The translations under genes were made by a program, and so were the position numbers. From positions 1 to 64,000 of the forward strand of contig NW_025955108.1 in the NCBI RefSeq assembly GCF_022376445.1: a stretch of DNA of 64,000 nucleotides. Direction: 5' to 3'. The first letter of the stretch is position 1. The number at the start of each line of letters is the position of its first letter. The stretch is from Fomitopsis serialis (Eukaryota; Basidiomycota; Agaricomycetes; Polyporales; Fomitopsidaceae). Shown here one piece after another: positions 23,146-35,982 of this stretch. The notes beneath the pieces were generated by a model. That model was not told the origin of the DNA and did not search any database. It worked only from the letters and a program-made list of their open reading frames with translations.

Positions 23146-25935
23146 GCAAGTAGTGAAGACGTGGAAGGCATACTTTGAGGTGGACAACCCAAGTGGAGAG
23201 GACACCATGGACGTGGACGGTCCTGAGGAAGACAGGATGGATGTTGATGGGGAGCCAAACAAATCCGACAATGGCCAGAAATGGCGGCCTTTTGCGTCAG
23301 AACTGGACTGGCAAGTCGCTCATTGGATCGTTCTCGAGGACGTAGGCCAGAACTCTATCAATAGATTTCTGAGCATACCGGGGGTGAGTACACCCTTCTA
23401 ATTGAGACACTAGTCAAGCTAATCATGAGGGTTTTACGACAGGTTGTGGATAAGTTGGGTCTGACATTCAAGGACATCCACCAGCTATTCATCAGGTTGG
23501 ACACCATTCCTGAACGAGCCGAATGGAAGACCACAGCACTGACGTTCCCCGACCACCTGGATGTGACACACCTGGTATGATATTGCGATATTCTTGAAGC
23601 CGTCAAGGCGCTGCTGGGAAATCCGGCGCATGCCAAGCACCTCATTTATTGACCGCGGCGGGTCTTTGCTGATCGCTCGAGGCAGAAGAGGATATTCTCA
23701 GAGATGTGGACAGGGGTTTGGTGGAACTCCATACAAGTACGCTACACGCTTGATGCCTTTTCACTCATCACTGACCAACGGTACACCTAGCAACTCCTTC
23801 CAGAGGGGGCAACCATCGCGCCAATCATCATCTCCACAGACAAGACACAACTCACTCAATTCTCCAGACACAAGACAGCTTATCCAGTGTACATGACACT
23901 GGGCAACCTTCCGAGAGTGTTGCGCCGCAAACCATCGGAGCATGCTTGCATCCTGCTGGGGTATCTCCCGGTTCCAAAGATCAGCAAGGTGAAGCTCACC
24001 AAACGCGAACGCAAGGCTAGATCGCAGTGTCTGTTTCATGCAGCTATGAGTATCATTCTGCGCCCGCTCCTTTGCGCTGGCGTGGATGGTATGGAGGTTA
24101 CCAGTGGTGATGGCACTGTGCGCCGAGTACACCCTATCTTGGCTGCCTACGTGGCCGATTACCCGGAGCAGTGCCTCGTCGCCTGCTGCAAGTATGGCAT
24201 GTGTCCCAAGTGCAACTGTCCATCAGACAAGCTCGGCAACAGCCATCCCAGTGAAACACGCACCTCCAAGACGACCGCGACAACCATAACCGAGGCCTGG
24301 GCGAGCGAACGTAGCGCTTCTGCTGTGGAGTCCGTCTGCATGGAGCAGAACATAAGTGGTTCAGTCAAGAAGCCCTTCTGGGAAGGCCTACCCTACACCG
24401 ACATCCATATGGCGATCACGCCCGACGTCCTCCACCAGCTCTATCAAGGCATCTTCAAGCACCTTGTATCCTGGTGCCAGGATCTCCTTGGTCCTGATGA
24501 GCTCAATCGGCGGCTACGCTGCCTTCCACCCACCTTCGGTGTTCGCCATTTCAAGCATGGCATCTCCTCATTGGCGCAAATTACAGGAAAGGAACGGAAG
24601 GACATGGCCAGGGTCCTTCTAGGCTGTCTCATAGGCAAGCTCCCTCGCCCTGTAATCCTCACGTTTAGATCGCTGCTGGACTTCATCTATCTGGCACAGT
24701 ATCCTATGCACGATGACGCAACACTCCAGTATCTAAAGGACGCACTCAAGACATTCCACGCGAACAAGGATGTCCTCGTCAGGCTTGGTATAAGGGAGCA
24801 TCTCAATATACCAAAATTCCACTCGCTAATGCACTATGTCGAGTCCATTTGCCTCTACGGTACAACCAACAACTACAACACTGAAGCCTTCGAACACCTG
24901 CACATTGACCTCGCAAAGGATGCTTGGTGAGCCAGCAATCATCGCGATGAATTTCTGCAGATGGTGAGGTACATCTCTCGCCGCGAGAAAGTCACGCTGT
25001 ACGAGGTGTTCCAGAATGAATGCCGTGCAGACGAGCAGCACGAACATGTCATTGCGGTGGATGATGAAGAAGATGATGATGACTCGCTGCCTAACGTACC
25101 GGATGTGAACGCACAGGACACAAATCTTGAAGGAAGCACCATCAAAATCGCTAAGTTCCCCCTTCCCCCCAGCTGCACTTGTCCAGGATCCAGGAATGCC
25201 ATTGAGCTCCCGGTTTCACAACCGCCCTCGTACACCTCATCAACAACATGCAGCCAAATGAACTATGACTCAACCGCCAGGACCTAGCCCGTACTTGGTT
25301 ACCGTTTGACCGCCTTGACGTGTACCACCAATTCAAGATTGATCATGCGGAGCTTCACGACGGCAAGGTGGACGTAGACGTTGTCAAGGCCGCACCAAGC
25401 ACAGGAAGACAGGGGCGCAAGAGTAGGTTCGACACGGTTGTTGTCTTGGAGAATGAGCAGGCAGAATCCACCGGGGTATTAGGTGAGATTCTGTTTGCAG
25501 TGTGATTGCTGTTCAGTTGCGTATAACCAAGTTGCATCCCAGGTACATGTATTGGACGTGTTAAAGTGATCTTCAAATTACCAAATAAACTGTCAACAGT
25601 CCGCGGAAGCAGCCCTGCACCTTCATGGTGGCCTAAAGGCCCACTGGCTTATGTCGAATGGTTCACGTGATTCCCCCGCGCGGCCAATCCGGCACATATG
25701 ATGTATGGTGTTAGTAAACCGACTCCCCTGGTGGATGGCCTGCCACCAAGCGGCGGCAAGCACCATCATTCCCCTTTCACAGATACGCCAATCATACCAG
25801 CTCATACCGGCCTTTCCGGATGGCGCAAGGGGCGAGGTTTTGGCGGACTGGATGACAGAGAATGTGCTTGATTGTGCGCATAAGTTCTGGCTGAACAACT
25901 GGGCTGATTTGTATGCATATCAGACCCTGTGGTAG
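23146..25935 (+). pseudogene. Plavaka transposase core and C-terminus (copy P2, second part)
   Basis: DNA transposase of the Plavaka group. In order: FASELDWQVAHW, a 59-nt intron (23384-23442), IPERAEWKTTALTF, FSEMWTGVWWNSIQ, a 54-nt intron (23737-23790), IIISTDKTQLTQF, AYPVYMTLGNLPRVLRRKPS, YVADYPEQCLVACCKYGMCP, PDVLHQLYQGIFKHLVSW, HFKHGISSLAQITGKERKDM, NIPKFHSLMHYV, LPFDRLDVYHQFKI and the closing LYAYQTLW. TGA stops at 23578, 23650, 24928 and 25678 all replace an expected Arg, consistent with CGA to TGA. Frames shift near 25240 and 25755. It would cut and paste the element, but this copy is dead. PAG-D starts 266 bp downstream. Confidence 0.9.
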
Positions 25936-26201
25936 ACAATCATCCATTTCTTTGACCTCTACGCACAACAGACAGTAGCAACGTATCCTCCTCACAGCGG
26001 CCCTTGGTACACCAAACCCAAACCCATTCAAGCCCTCAAGATTTCACGCAGCTTGCCCGCAGACCGTATCAATCTACCGGCACTTCATTGGGATCTAGAC
26101 GTGTGGCCGTTCCCACACGCTTCAACCAACTCTCAACCACTCTCAGAACACTCTCAGACCGCTCCCAGCGAATTCTGGCCGGCTCTACTCAACGCTTCAT
26201 C

Positions 26202-27323
26202 ATGGCAGCCTTCTCGCGCATCGACCCACGCCTCGTGAACATTCTAGTCAAGAATGGCATGCCATCATGGCCGCAGCTAGCCGGAAGCGGAACCACGCTA
26301 TGCCCTTACAGCAACGGTATAGCGCACGTCACCATTGTGTGTCTTGAGAAGATACATATCAGGGAGTTTTACGAATGTGAGTGCTAGGAATCTACGTACA
26401 GGTGTCTTGCTAATGGTGTTATTTGTAAAGTGTCCTATGTCTGAGACGACCGGCTGTGCCACGCGGTGGGGCCCGGATTGGATGGAGCCTCGGCGAGAAG
26501 TACAGCGGACGATCTTGGATCAAGTGTGAAGCACGGGTAAGGGGCCTGGCAGGCCTATCAGGATGGGAGGATGGGTCTTTGCGGGCGCAATTGGCGACTT
26601 CTACCAGAACTGGGTGATTGTCCCGCGTCTCTTGCAGCTGTACCGGCCCGAGGATGCAGTCGCTCCGAAAACGGCTGTGGTGGAGGCCCTATTCTTTATC
26701 TCGGTACGTCCCTTACAGTCAGTGTTGCAATCATGCTGACGAGCTGTACAAAACTACAGGATTTCAAAGACCCCATCTCCATCCCGCTCCTGTGCGAGAT
26801 AGACAAGACGTGTCTCCAGATGCTGATACCCTGCATTATGGAGCAGCCGCTGCTGGGCCAGATCTTCCCAGGTCTGAGCCCATGGAGGCCGTTGCCCCAA
26901 AAGGGCCTTGGGGACTCGGGATTCGATTTCTACAACTACGAGAAGCAAACATTCATTCCCACCACCATGCTTCCAACCAACCCCCTTTCCCTACCCCTCC
27001 CACTGCCCCACATCCCCACATTCAAGCTCAGACACGTCCGCGTCATGCTCTACATGAGGGACCATGCCAGGGGCACTTGTTTTGAGCACCCTCTCTGCTC
27101 CATGAAACATCAGTTCATGGACCAGGAGTACGTCTGGCCGGCGGACTTACGAAAGCCACGGACGTACGTGCAGGGCCAATGGAAGATCACGGGCCCAGGA
27201 TCCCCACTGGGCATCATAGCGGTAAGGCCCATGCCTAGAGAGGAAGGATGTATGGTCCTACCAGGGGTGGAACACGGCGGCAATGGCAAGGATACGGATG
27301 CCAGGATGGCCTCCGAGGCGTAG
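26202..27323 (+). pseudogene. PAG-D: family member directly downstream of Plavaka P2
   Basis: Exon 1 (26202-26376) reads FSRIDPRLVNILVKNGMPSW and AHVTIVCLEKIHIREFY. It is one base out of the family phase at its GTGAGT donor. Exon 2 (26431-26703, 91 codons) starts with the family's Cys codon and reads GPDWMEPRREVQRTILDQV, IRMGGWVFAGAI, VVEALFFIS. A TGA at 26527-26529 interrupts it (CGA to TGA would explain it). Intron 2 is 26704-26759. Exon 3 (26760-27323, 187 aa) is open: ISIPLLCEID, QPLLGQIFPGLSPWRPLP, LPLPLPHIPTFKLRHV, YVWPADLRKPRTY. It forms a subgroup with PAG-E, distinct from A-C. Function unknown; dead unless recoded. Confidence 0.8.
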
Positions 27324-27475
27324 TAGGATTCGACCGGGATGAGTATGATTAGTACATTGTGCAGCAGAATTGATTGTTCACGTCTTGCTATCTAATGTAC
27401 TACTTAGTATCAAAGATTGTTTTACGCCCACTCACGCATGTCGGCGAGTCAAGCATTAACACATCACGGTTACAT

Positions 27476-28439
27476 CTGCTCATTACGATCCCTGAGGTAC
27501 GAAGGAATCATTCTTATGACTGGCGGAAATGTAACACTTAGCATGGAGCCCAATGTGGCAGGTTTTTCCCACAGTGCACGTGACTGTTTGAGTGCCAGAT
27601 AAGCAGAGATAAGTAACACTTACTATGCTGTCATTAGCTCAGTTGCAATTTTCAGACTCTGAGACAACGTGACTTGCACCAACACACCCAAACAAATGAT
27701 GTGGCTGACAATTCCCCATGGACTTGGGCCTCCTGTAATGTCTACCTTGGAGCCCAATATGGAAAGTGGTGAAGATGGCATGTGACCTAACCAGCAGCAC
27801 TGCACTCCAATATAATCAATCACTTTTTGGAACAGTAAGCGCTCACAAATAGATATGGCAAGTATATAGTCAACTTGTCGCCCTTGTTTCGTAGAGTCTA
27901 CAGTAATTTTGTTGTGCCCCAATAGTGGCTAGTTAGGCCAGGAAATGCAAAATACAAAAAAGAACAAGAGACTTTGCAGAATTCAAACTGCTCATTTTCA
28001 CCCTAGATATGTAGCACACAACCCATACAGTATAGCCATGTGTGTCAGACATCATGAAAATGCTTTATGATACCACAACAGAGCTCAAAATGGGCAAGGA
28101 CTGCTCATTTCATGCTTGTACATGGTATTATTGCTCACCTTCCATATATGGTAATATGTCGTCAACATCACAGACCTCATCAACATGCCATAGTGCTCTA
28201 TGAATATCTTCTGATTTATCTGCAATTTATGAAGCATTGGACATCCACTTTATTGAGAATTACTGGATTTGGAAGGTTTCTCACCATTTAGGGCAATGTG
28301 AGCTTTGTGATACTTCTTGTGCAATAAGCCCTCCCACAACTTGCCTGAAATGTACATTTCCATGGTTCACATTAGCTACACATCACTGTCTTTGTATACA
28401 TGTTGTACCAGAAAAGGCACAATGGCCACTGGGTCTGGC
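27476..28439 (+). repeat. R repeat, partial 5' copy (R5)
   Basis: Begins with CATTACGATCCCTGAGGTACGAAGG and follows the first several hundred bases of R1 with many differences, then loses similarity. No gene. A short spacer (27324-27475) separates it from PAG-D. Confidence 0.7.
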
Positions 28440-28530
28440 CAGTCACATGATCAATGACGTGGGGTCACAGCAGTTGCAGCGGTGTTTTCGCTGCATCTGC
28501 TGCGACCGCACGTCTTTGGTCATGTGACTG
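28440..28530. repeat. Imperfect 41-bp inverted repeat (hairpin, MITE-like)
   Basis: The left arm starts CAGTCACATGATCAATGACG (28440-28480). The right arm (28490-28530) ends CATGTGACTG. About 36 of 41 positions pair across a 9-nt spacer. The arms keep several CpG dinucleotides although the surroundings are CpG-poor. The following stretch, 28531-28865, shows nothing recognisable. Confidence 0.75.
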
Positions 28531-28865
28531 CAGAAATGCGGTCAAAAATGCGCAGAATATTCATTCCCAGTACAAAAACCACTGTTTTGGGGCCATAAAA
28601 ATCGCATAAATCCCCAGTAAATTGCGACAACCTCAGTACAGCTATCCTAGAGTATTTTAAAGTCATTTGAGACCAACATCATCTCAATTGAAGGCCACAA
28701 GGCTGCCAGTTGGCTTTCAAAATACAGTGCCACATTGGGTTGTTACCTGTAGTCACTCCATGGTATCTGGGAGTGATTTGCTTATGATGAGAGCAAAGCT
28801 ATCTGAGCATTCAGCCAATGTGACATTGAGGTATCCAGTACATACATGGCTTGGTGGGTTAGAGT

Positions 28866-31800
28866 ATGCACATTATGATCCCTGAGGTACGAAGGTATCG
28901 TTCTTATGATGGACCACCATGAAACACCTTAGTGATTCCTCCGGAATGGCAGTTTGTTCCCACAGTGCACGTGACTTGCAGCCACCCTGATAAGCAGAGA
29001 TAAGTAACTGTTAGTATAGGTTGCTTATCTGAGTCTGAAATTTTACACTCACAGACGACGCGACTTGGACCAACAGATACAAACAAATGCAGTGGCTAAG
29101 CACTCAGTTATGGATATGAGGCCCATGAAACACCTTAGCAGTTCCCCCAATAAGGAAACTGGTAAACATATCATGTGACTGGCAGCTTGGTGGGCCATTA
29201 CTCCAAGCGCTCACACACTGTAGGGCCTATATAGCCTCAGCCAGTAACAAATCATAGTATACATAGTATGCTCATCTGATAGCCCTTCATTCAGAGAGTA
29301 TACAGAAATTCTATTGAGTGTATACAATGGCTGGCTAACCCAGGAAATGCAAAGCAAAAAAATGCACATGTGCCTCTTCAGATTCAATCTGCTTGTTTAT
29401 GACTCAAATATGGTCTATATGTACACTGCAATGTATATGTGTAGTTCAGACACTGTGGACTACTCAGTAGCTTCAATAATACAGGTAACAAGGACTATAA
29501 TGGGTAATCTGTGCATCTTTTGCCATATTATGGCCCTTGCATACAATGTAATGGTAACCATTGCAACTCAAGGCAATCATACACTTGTCTTTGATGTGTC
29601 TGTATATTTCATAGATTTTCTGCATTTTTCTGAGCCCTACATGCCCCTGTTTGTGTATGATTCCTCTTTGGGAAGGTCACATACTCCATATGGTAGTTAT
29701 GCATCCACTGCTGGCTTTGTCTTGCTCACAGACACGATCTAGGGATACATACCTGAATGTGTACTTACACTATGATCTTATAGGGTTGTCCAGTACATGA
29801 GCAGTTCCAAGAGTGAAGTAGCAGGCTTATATAAGCTCACTGGGGCCACAGCAACCATCTTACCAGGTTATTGAGAATGCTATCTTATCTGATGTCAAAC
29901 CCATGCCATATACAGCTTTATTCACATTGCCTGGATCATTTTGAATATTGTCTCAATTTTCCGCTTTTTTCTGAGCCTATACAAGCTCTCTTAAGCACAG
30001 TAACAGTCCGCACTTACATCGCTTACTAAGCGCCCAGATGCCGAGCTGCTCTGATTGGTGCAACAAGCCCTTTTCTGCCCTAATCAGGCAGGCTGCCGAG
30101 GTTTTGAGCTGAGTTTGAATCTCAGCCACAGGCTCCATAGTGGCACTGTACCTGCTGTACTGTGGCCTCACTAAAATGCGGAAAATTCCCAAAATAATCT
30201 CTGTGATAGGTATGATGTCATAGAGTCTATAGCTGCTGTGACTTGCCCATTACCTTCACTGGTCATGGCACAATTCACAAAACAAAAAAACATGCAAATG
30301 CCTCTGTGCACATGAGTGCATACATTTTCACCTCAAAAGTCTCTCTTTTGAAGCCTATATGCTGCCCACAGATTCTCTGACATCTCAAACCTGCTAAATA
30401 GGGTAGCTGACCTTCCTAAAATGGTAATTTTGCTTAACCTGCTCAGTCTGGGCTCACAAAATGCAGATAAAATCAGGGAATATTATGTGTAATCAGACTC
30501 ATCTGTATTGCCTTGTATATGAAGGCAATTCATCTTGTATGGAGGCCCCCACAATATATCACTAGTATGACTTGCCCAGTTGTTTGAAATTCAGGAAACA
30601 GAGAAACACATGCATGAATGTGTGGCATTTGACTGGGATACACTGACTGAAATCTAATCAACTCCTATAGAGGTTATAGAGATGATAAACTCATTTGATA
30701 GCCCATCATTTCAAGGGTTAATCATACATTGGAGGAATGAAGAACAAAGGACAACATTTAGAGAATCACAAGTGACTGTGCAGATATGAATGGCTTGTTG
30801 TCTCTGAAACACATTGCCTATGACCTGTATAGATATGTGCATAGTTTACAATGCATGGATGTGTCTGGAAGTTGCACAGCACAGCTATTGGTGGGGAAAA
30901 ATGGTAATAACATGCATGTTTTGATGTCTCAGCACTGAATGACTATATAGGGAATGTTCTCCACTTGTAAATATGCTCAGGGATGCTCTACATATATCCT
31001 GGAATATTGTCTGATTAATCCGCATTTTCTTGACCCCAGAACAAGTGAGTTGTGCTGCAGTAACAGTGTGCACTTACATCGCTTACTAAGCGCTCGACTA
31101 AGCGCCCGTTGCCGAAGCGGAGTGTCACTCAAAGGGGATTTTGGAGCACTCCCATTGGCTGGAATGCTGACAAATGTTACTCTTTAAAGTAATCTTTCAA
31201 TCTCAGCTCTTCATGCCGAGTTTTTTGATGGCTTCAAGCCACACTAACTGAGCTCTTACTAGAACCCCATTAGATGCGGAAAAATCCCAAAATATTGCTT
31301 CTCCATGGAATGCCCCTTGAGTACTGACAGGGGTGCCCAGATTAGGTGTTCTTGTTGTTTTTTCACATAGTACTGACCTTGGCAAGTGATACTGGGGATA
31401 TAAGCAAATGTTGGTGTGTGTATGATGCTTGTACAAGACAGTTCCACATGTATGGGCTCTGTGAGGTGGAGGATATCAAATATACAAAACTGCCATATAT
31501 GGTTAGTCCCCTGCCCATTTGGGAAGTTGGCCATGCATGGCCTCTGCAGGACTGGATAAATAGCAGGAAAATCAGAGAAAAATCAGATAGTACTATGAAT
31601 TCATATTGAGTTGACTGTTGAGGCTCCAATATGGCAGAAAACATATGATAGTGCAGAATGACCCATGCATAGCCTGATACAAGCCACTCTTTCAATGAGT
31701 CTTGGTCCATCTTGTAAGCACCATTATCACCTGGAATTCTCAGGGACTGGCAGCTCTAGACAGGATCCTAGGCTATTCTGTTCAGTTCAACTCTTCAATA

Positions 31801-34800
31801 GGCCCTGCAAAGGCAGGCTATTGAGCTGAGTTTGAATGCATGCCACAAGCTCATCAGTGACAATGTATTTGCTGTGCTATGGTCTCACAAAAAACAAAAA
31901 CAATTGGGAATATTTCCAGTCATGTATATGATGTCAGAAAGGCTGTACATAGTATGCCTTCCCATGGATTCATATAAACATGGCACCCGCCATACACAAA
32001 GCCAAATAAAATACATATGCCTCTGTACACACTGGTTCTTTCACTTTGTTTGTGTTTCCTGTGATGCTTGCCAACTGCCTATGGATTGTGTGGCTATATG
32101 AGACCTGAATGAAACATGCCATATGTGGTACCTGACCTTCTCAAAATGGAAAGTCCGAGTTATCTGCTGTGTCTGGGCTCAGAAAATGTGGATAAAACAA
32201 GGGAATATTCTGGATGAGTCCATTCACCTTGTACTGCTTGCTATAAGTATTGATTGGCTCATGTCTAAACCCTTTGGCAGGCAATGGCATATGCAGAAAA
32301 TGGTGAACACCTGTGGCACAAAGGCCACAGTTAATGCTGAGTATGTTCATAATATTGGCTCTGTCTCACATGTGAATGGCATAGCTATCAATATTATGGG
32401 TTCGCAGAGCTTTATGACACTGTACTGATCCTAGAAAGTGATAGAAAGACATTGTACAAGTTGTGTTGTGCATCTACTACTGTTGCTAGAAAGTCTATAG
32501 GCTAGCAATGTCATAAAGTAGGGACACCACACATAGGTGATCAAATGCTTTGATGGTCTCTGCAATGCTAGATAAATGGTAGGAAATGAGATAAAATCAG
32601 ATGATCCCATGACATCATATTGTGCTGACTGTTGTAGGCCAATGCATGACAGTACATCTCAGATGTGCTAATGCAGAGTTCACAGCCTGATGTCTGCAGC
32701 TCTATTGTCCCAGTCCAGTATAAGCATGTCTTTGACTGATTGTATCAATATGAAGCAGTGCCAATTATACAGTATGATGGTGCTATGCTTGATTGTTAAT
32801 TGCTCATATAATTTTTGCCTGGAGCATATCTAATGTCTGTATGCACTACCATCATCCTATTCTCATGCAATGGCCCTTGGTATGTGAAGATAGAATAGGC
32901 AGCTCTTGGCTTGTTCATATGGGCAAAAATGTATTGACAGTGGTGTCTGTTTGTGCAGTGTATGCTGTGATTTCTTCCTGATTGGGCTCAGAAGAAGTCA
33001 TGGTTGCCATGGAAATAATGCAGACTTGCATTGCTTACTAAGCAACAGTGAAGAGGCCATATTACAATGGATGTCTGAGCCAATATATGGCTGTCCTTTT
33101 ATAAATCTCTAGTCAATAATATGACTTTGGGAGTACTCTCATTTGCTGCAACTGTTTCCTTTTACATGTGATGATAAAATATCAGCTACTCATCTTGGGT
33201 CCTTTCATGTTATATGGAAAGTGGAAATATAACACTTTAGACCCAGGTGTGAACATGTGTGATATTTGAACAGCATTGGAAATTTGTGGCACTGTGCCTA
33301 CCAGTACACCATTTGGCAGTTGATCCTGGGTGGTATCTGCCATGCCCAAGGAATGTCAACATAAAAATATAGTGTCTAATCCAAATATAGTACCATACAT
33401 TGTATGTGCACACAAAATAATGAACAGTCAGCCAGAAAATGACACTGGTGATTATCTTGGGAGTATGTCTGAATCCTTGGACTTATGATCAGAGAGCATG
33501 ACCATTGATAGTATGCATTACTAGAATACCCAGGAAAGGCCCATGTGCAAGTCTTAGTATGCAGTCTGTTGTTAGGACAAGGCATTGAAAACCCTTTTTT
33601 TTACAAGAAATTCCATAGATATGGTCTTTGACTAGGGTAGGCAGCAGGAATTGTTATCACTCCTGGGCTTTGTTATCTTTATTCTAGATTCTTTTAATGG
33701 ACTTCATTTGGGGTTCACAATGCTTTCTGACCAGATTTCAGTGATCTTTTTTCCCCACATTGTTATTCTTTGTGGCACCTATTGGTGTATGTTCTGACTG
33801 GACTATTACCAAGCTTCTAGTGCTCTCCTTAGACCCCTTGTGACCAGATGCTTTGAAAGATATTACTGGGGTTCTATTAGCTCAGACTATGTTATCTATT
33901 GATATATTATCTCAGCTGGTAGGTAATCTATGAGTGACTTGACAAGCTGTACACTATTTCTGAGTGTTCATAAGGCTGTGCTAGTGTTTCAGGATAACAT
34001 GCAAGTGGTGTGTCATGAATCACAGAGCACATCCTTGATGATCAGTGAGAATTATTGGCACATCTACCCTTGCCTTACAATGAGCCTGTGAGCTTATTGT
34101 GCATCTTGAATGGCCTTGGAAAGTGGTGTACTGAGTCTTCTACTATTTTGTAGGATTCTATGAAGTATTTTATGTAGCTAAAAGGCTGTGCATGAATGCA
34201 CAAAAGGAGCATCCCTATGAGCAAGTCCAAACATTTATCTCATCTACCACTTGCTTCTGTACTCTTTCTTATGCCAGTGTACCTTCAATTCATCAGTGAT
34301 CAATCCTGCCCATGACTCTATCAGTCTTGATGGCACTTACTATGGTGATACATTGCTTCACATTGTACTACATGAGCCCATTACTATTGACTCAGGAGCT
34401 GAGCTCCAATCCAGTAACATACCTTAGTATGGCTTTGTACTACTGGTCAGTGTCTGGTAACTGTTCACTTATGGTGAGAGCAAACTGCACATTCTTTGGT
34501 TGTATTCCTTGTATAACACATCAATTCTTGACAGGCCTTTTTCAGAATTCCTTACTGGTATACTTCTCCTCTGTATATTGGTTCCATCCTCCACTGTTAC
34601 TTGGTTTGGACTTGGGGAAGTACTGTTAACAATCTACTGAAAGACATCCTTTGGTATCAGAATTTCTCTGATCAAGGGCTAATACTTGTACAACAGCACT
34701 GACAGCAAGTCCCAACTGAGTAGTGGTTACTGTAGTCAACCCCCCAGATTCCCCTTCCTTGAGTTCTAGTTGATCTAGAGGCTCTCCTTACTTCTTTGCA

Positions 34801-35165
34801 ACATTCCCAAGCTATTTGCTCTATGTTACTATCAATACAAACCAGTAACACTGCTCATTAGTATTCAGATCATATTGATAAGCAACTTGGCAATTTACCA
34901 AGTAAGAAACAGATCCATAATGTCTGTTGCTCATGATTGCAAGCTATGATCCTCATATTACAACAACCTAATAAATTAGCAGGCTACTCTGAAGTGCAAA
35001 ATGTGGAAGATATGGCAGTACTCTATGCATAGACAATATACTAGCAGTCTTGCCAAGCATGACTTCTGATGCGGGCAGCATGAAGTTGTTCATAAATGTT
35101 CATAAATTGACATATCTCCTACCAAAGGGATCATACTGCCAGCTATGGCCCTCTCCCCAGCAAGT
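28866..35165 (+). mobile_element. R repeat, full-length copy R2; its 3' half is the left arm of the large inverted repeat
   Basis: 6.3 kb from TTATGATCCCTGAGG to CCCCAGCAAGT. CpG-bearing boxes are near 30013 and 31075, GCCGAGTTTTTTGATGGCT is at about 31210, and a palindromic TTGCTTACTAAGCAA lies near 33034. From 31772 to 35165 it is nearly identical, inverted, to 60616-64000. Short ORFs such as 34312-34629 are the same in both arms only because the DNA is. I see no coding signature. Apart from R sequence I see no gene anywhere in this 6.3 kb. Confidence 0.75.
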
Positions 35166-35500
35166 GGGTGACAGTTGCCTCGGAGCCCGCAGATTCAGTG
35201 CACGGAATACCTGCTGGGTGAGCGGTTATTGAAGAGGATCAAGTTCAACCGCATCACTCTGCACTGTGCAGATGAGCGGAAGAGAGATGGGCGGATACAC
35301 ATCCTGGAGTGAACGTGAGGTAGTAAGACCTACAAAACTAAGTACTAGGCTGGAGCCACCTGTGAAGCTGGGAGGATGGATCCTAGCCAGGTCCATCAAG
35401 GAGTTCTATGCGGCAGAGAGCACAGTGCCACGGTGTCTGCAGGGACCCAGAGTCAAAGCTGTTGTGAGGTACTCGTATTCACTGAGGTGTGTTGCCACAA
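35166..35500 (+). pseudogene. PAG-H: exon 2 fragment
   Basis: Starts right at the R2 end. Recognisable are TKLSTRLEPPVKLGGWILAR, then SIKEFYAAESTVPRCLQG and KAVV, followed in the next frame by EVLVFTE and a GTGTGT donor near 35489, as at the end of exon 2 in PAG-A. One base is missing in that block. The upstream part (35200-35305, FNRITLHCADERKRDGRIHI) does not match the family clearly. Exons 1 and 3 are absent. It runs head-on into PAG-G on the other strand. Confidence 0.55.
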
Positions 35501-35820
35501 GTTCCTATCAATCATCGAGTGAGCAAGGATGTGTTTGTTGTATGGGATTTGAATGTTGCATAGTTGTGCCGGGCAGCACAACATATCATGCATGACACAC
35601 TGGAACACCCAGATGTCCTGTGAATATACTGTAGAGACAGTGGACAGGTACTCACATAGTGGAAAAGTACGCCCAGGTTCCCCCTCTCCAGGCAGACCAC
35701 GGTTGCGAGGTTGCCTTCGGACTGGATGAGACATGATCTTGGGCGGGACAAGGCTTTTTCATAAACCACAAGAAGTGGCGCGAGGATGGCGAGGACACAA
35801 AGATCAGTGAGAGCAGACAT
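35501..35820 (-). pseudogene. PAG-G: exon 1 and start of exon 2, downstream of Plavaka P3
   Basis: Exon 1 (35820-35656, 55 codons) ends with NLATVVCLERGNLGVLFHY and a GTGAGT donor, as in PAG-E (NHVTVVCLEREHIGELFDF). After an intron ending TTCCAG, exon 2 opens with the family's Cys codon (CVMHDMLCCPAQ). It is lost within about 110 bases, where plus-strand PAG-H begins. The ATG lies 162 bp beyond the stop of Plavaka P3 on the same strand. The stretch 35821-35982 is this spacer. Confidence 0.65.
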
Positions 35821-35982
35821 ACAAACTTGGGTCGGTGGATGAGGCGGTCAAGTTCTGCGTAGTCTGGGTGGTGATGAAAGCACTTTCCAAGGTAAGCACT
35901 CTCTGTTGCAACTCCGTGCCTCACTTGTCATAAACTCTAATAAGATGATCATCTTATTGTAGATATATGTGTGAGTGCTCTA

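Noticed and set aside
34312..34629. 105-codon ORF in R2 and its copy at 61099-61458
   Set aside because: Identity between the two is due to the inverted DNA repeat. The equivalent in R7/R3 is shorter and frame-shifted, with no coding-type conservation.
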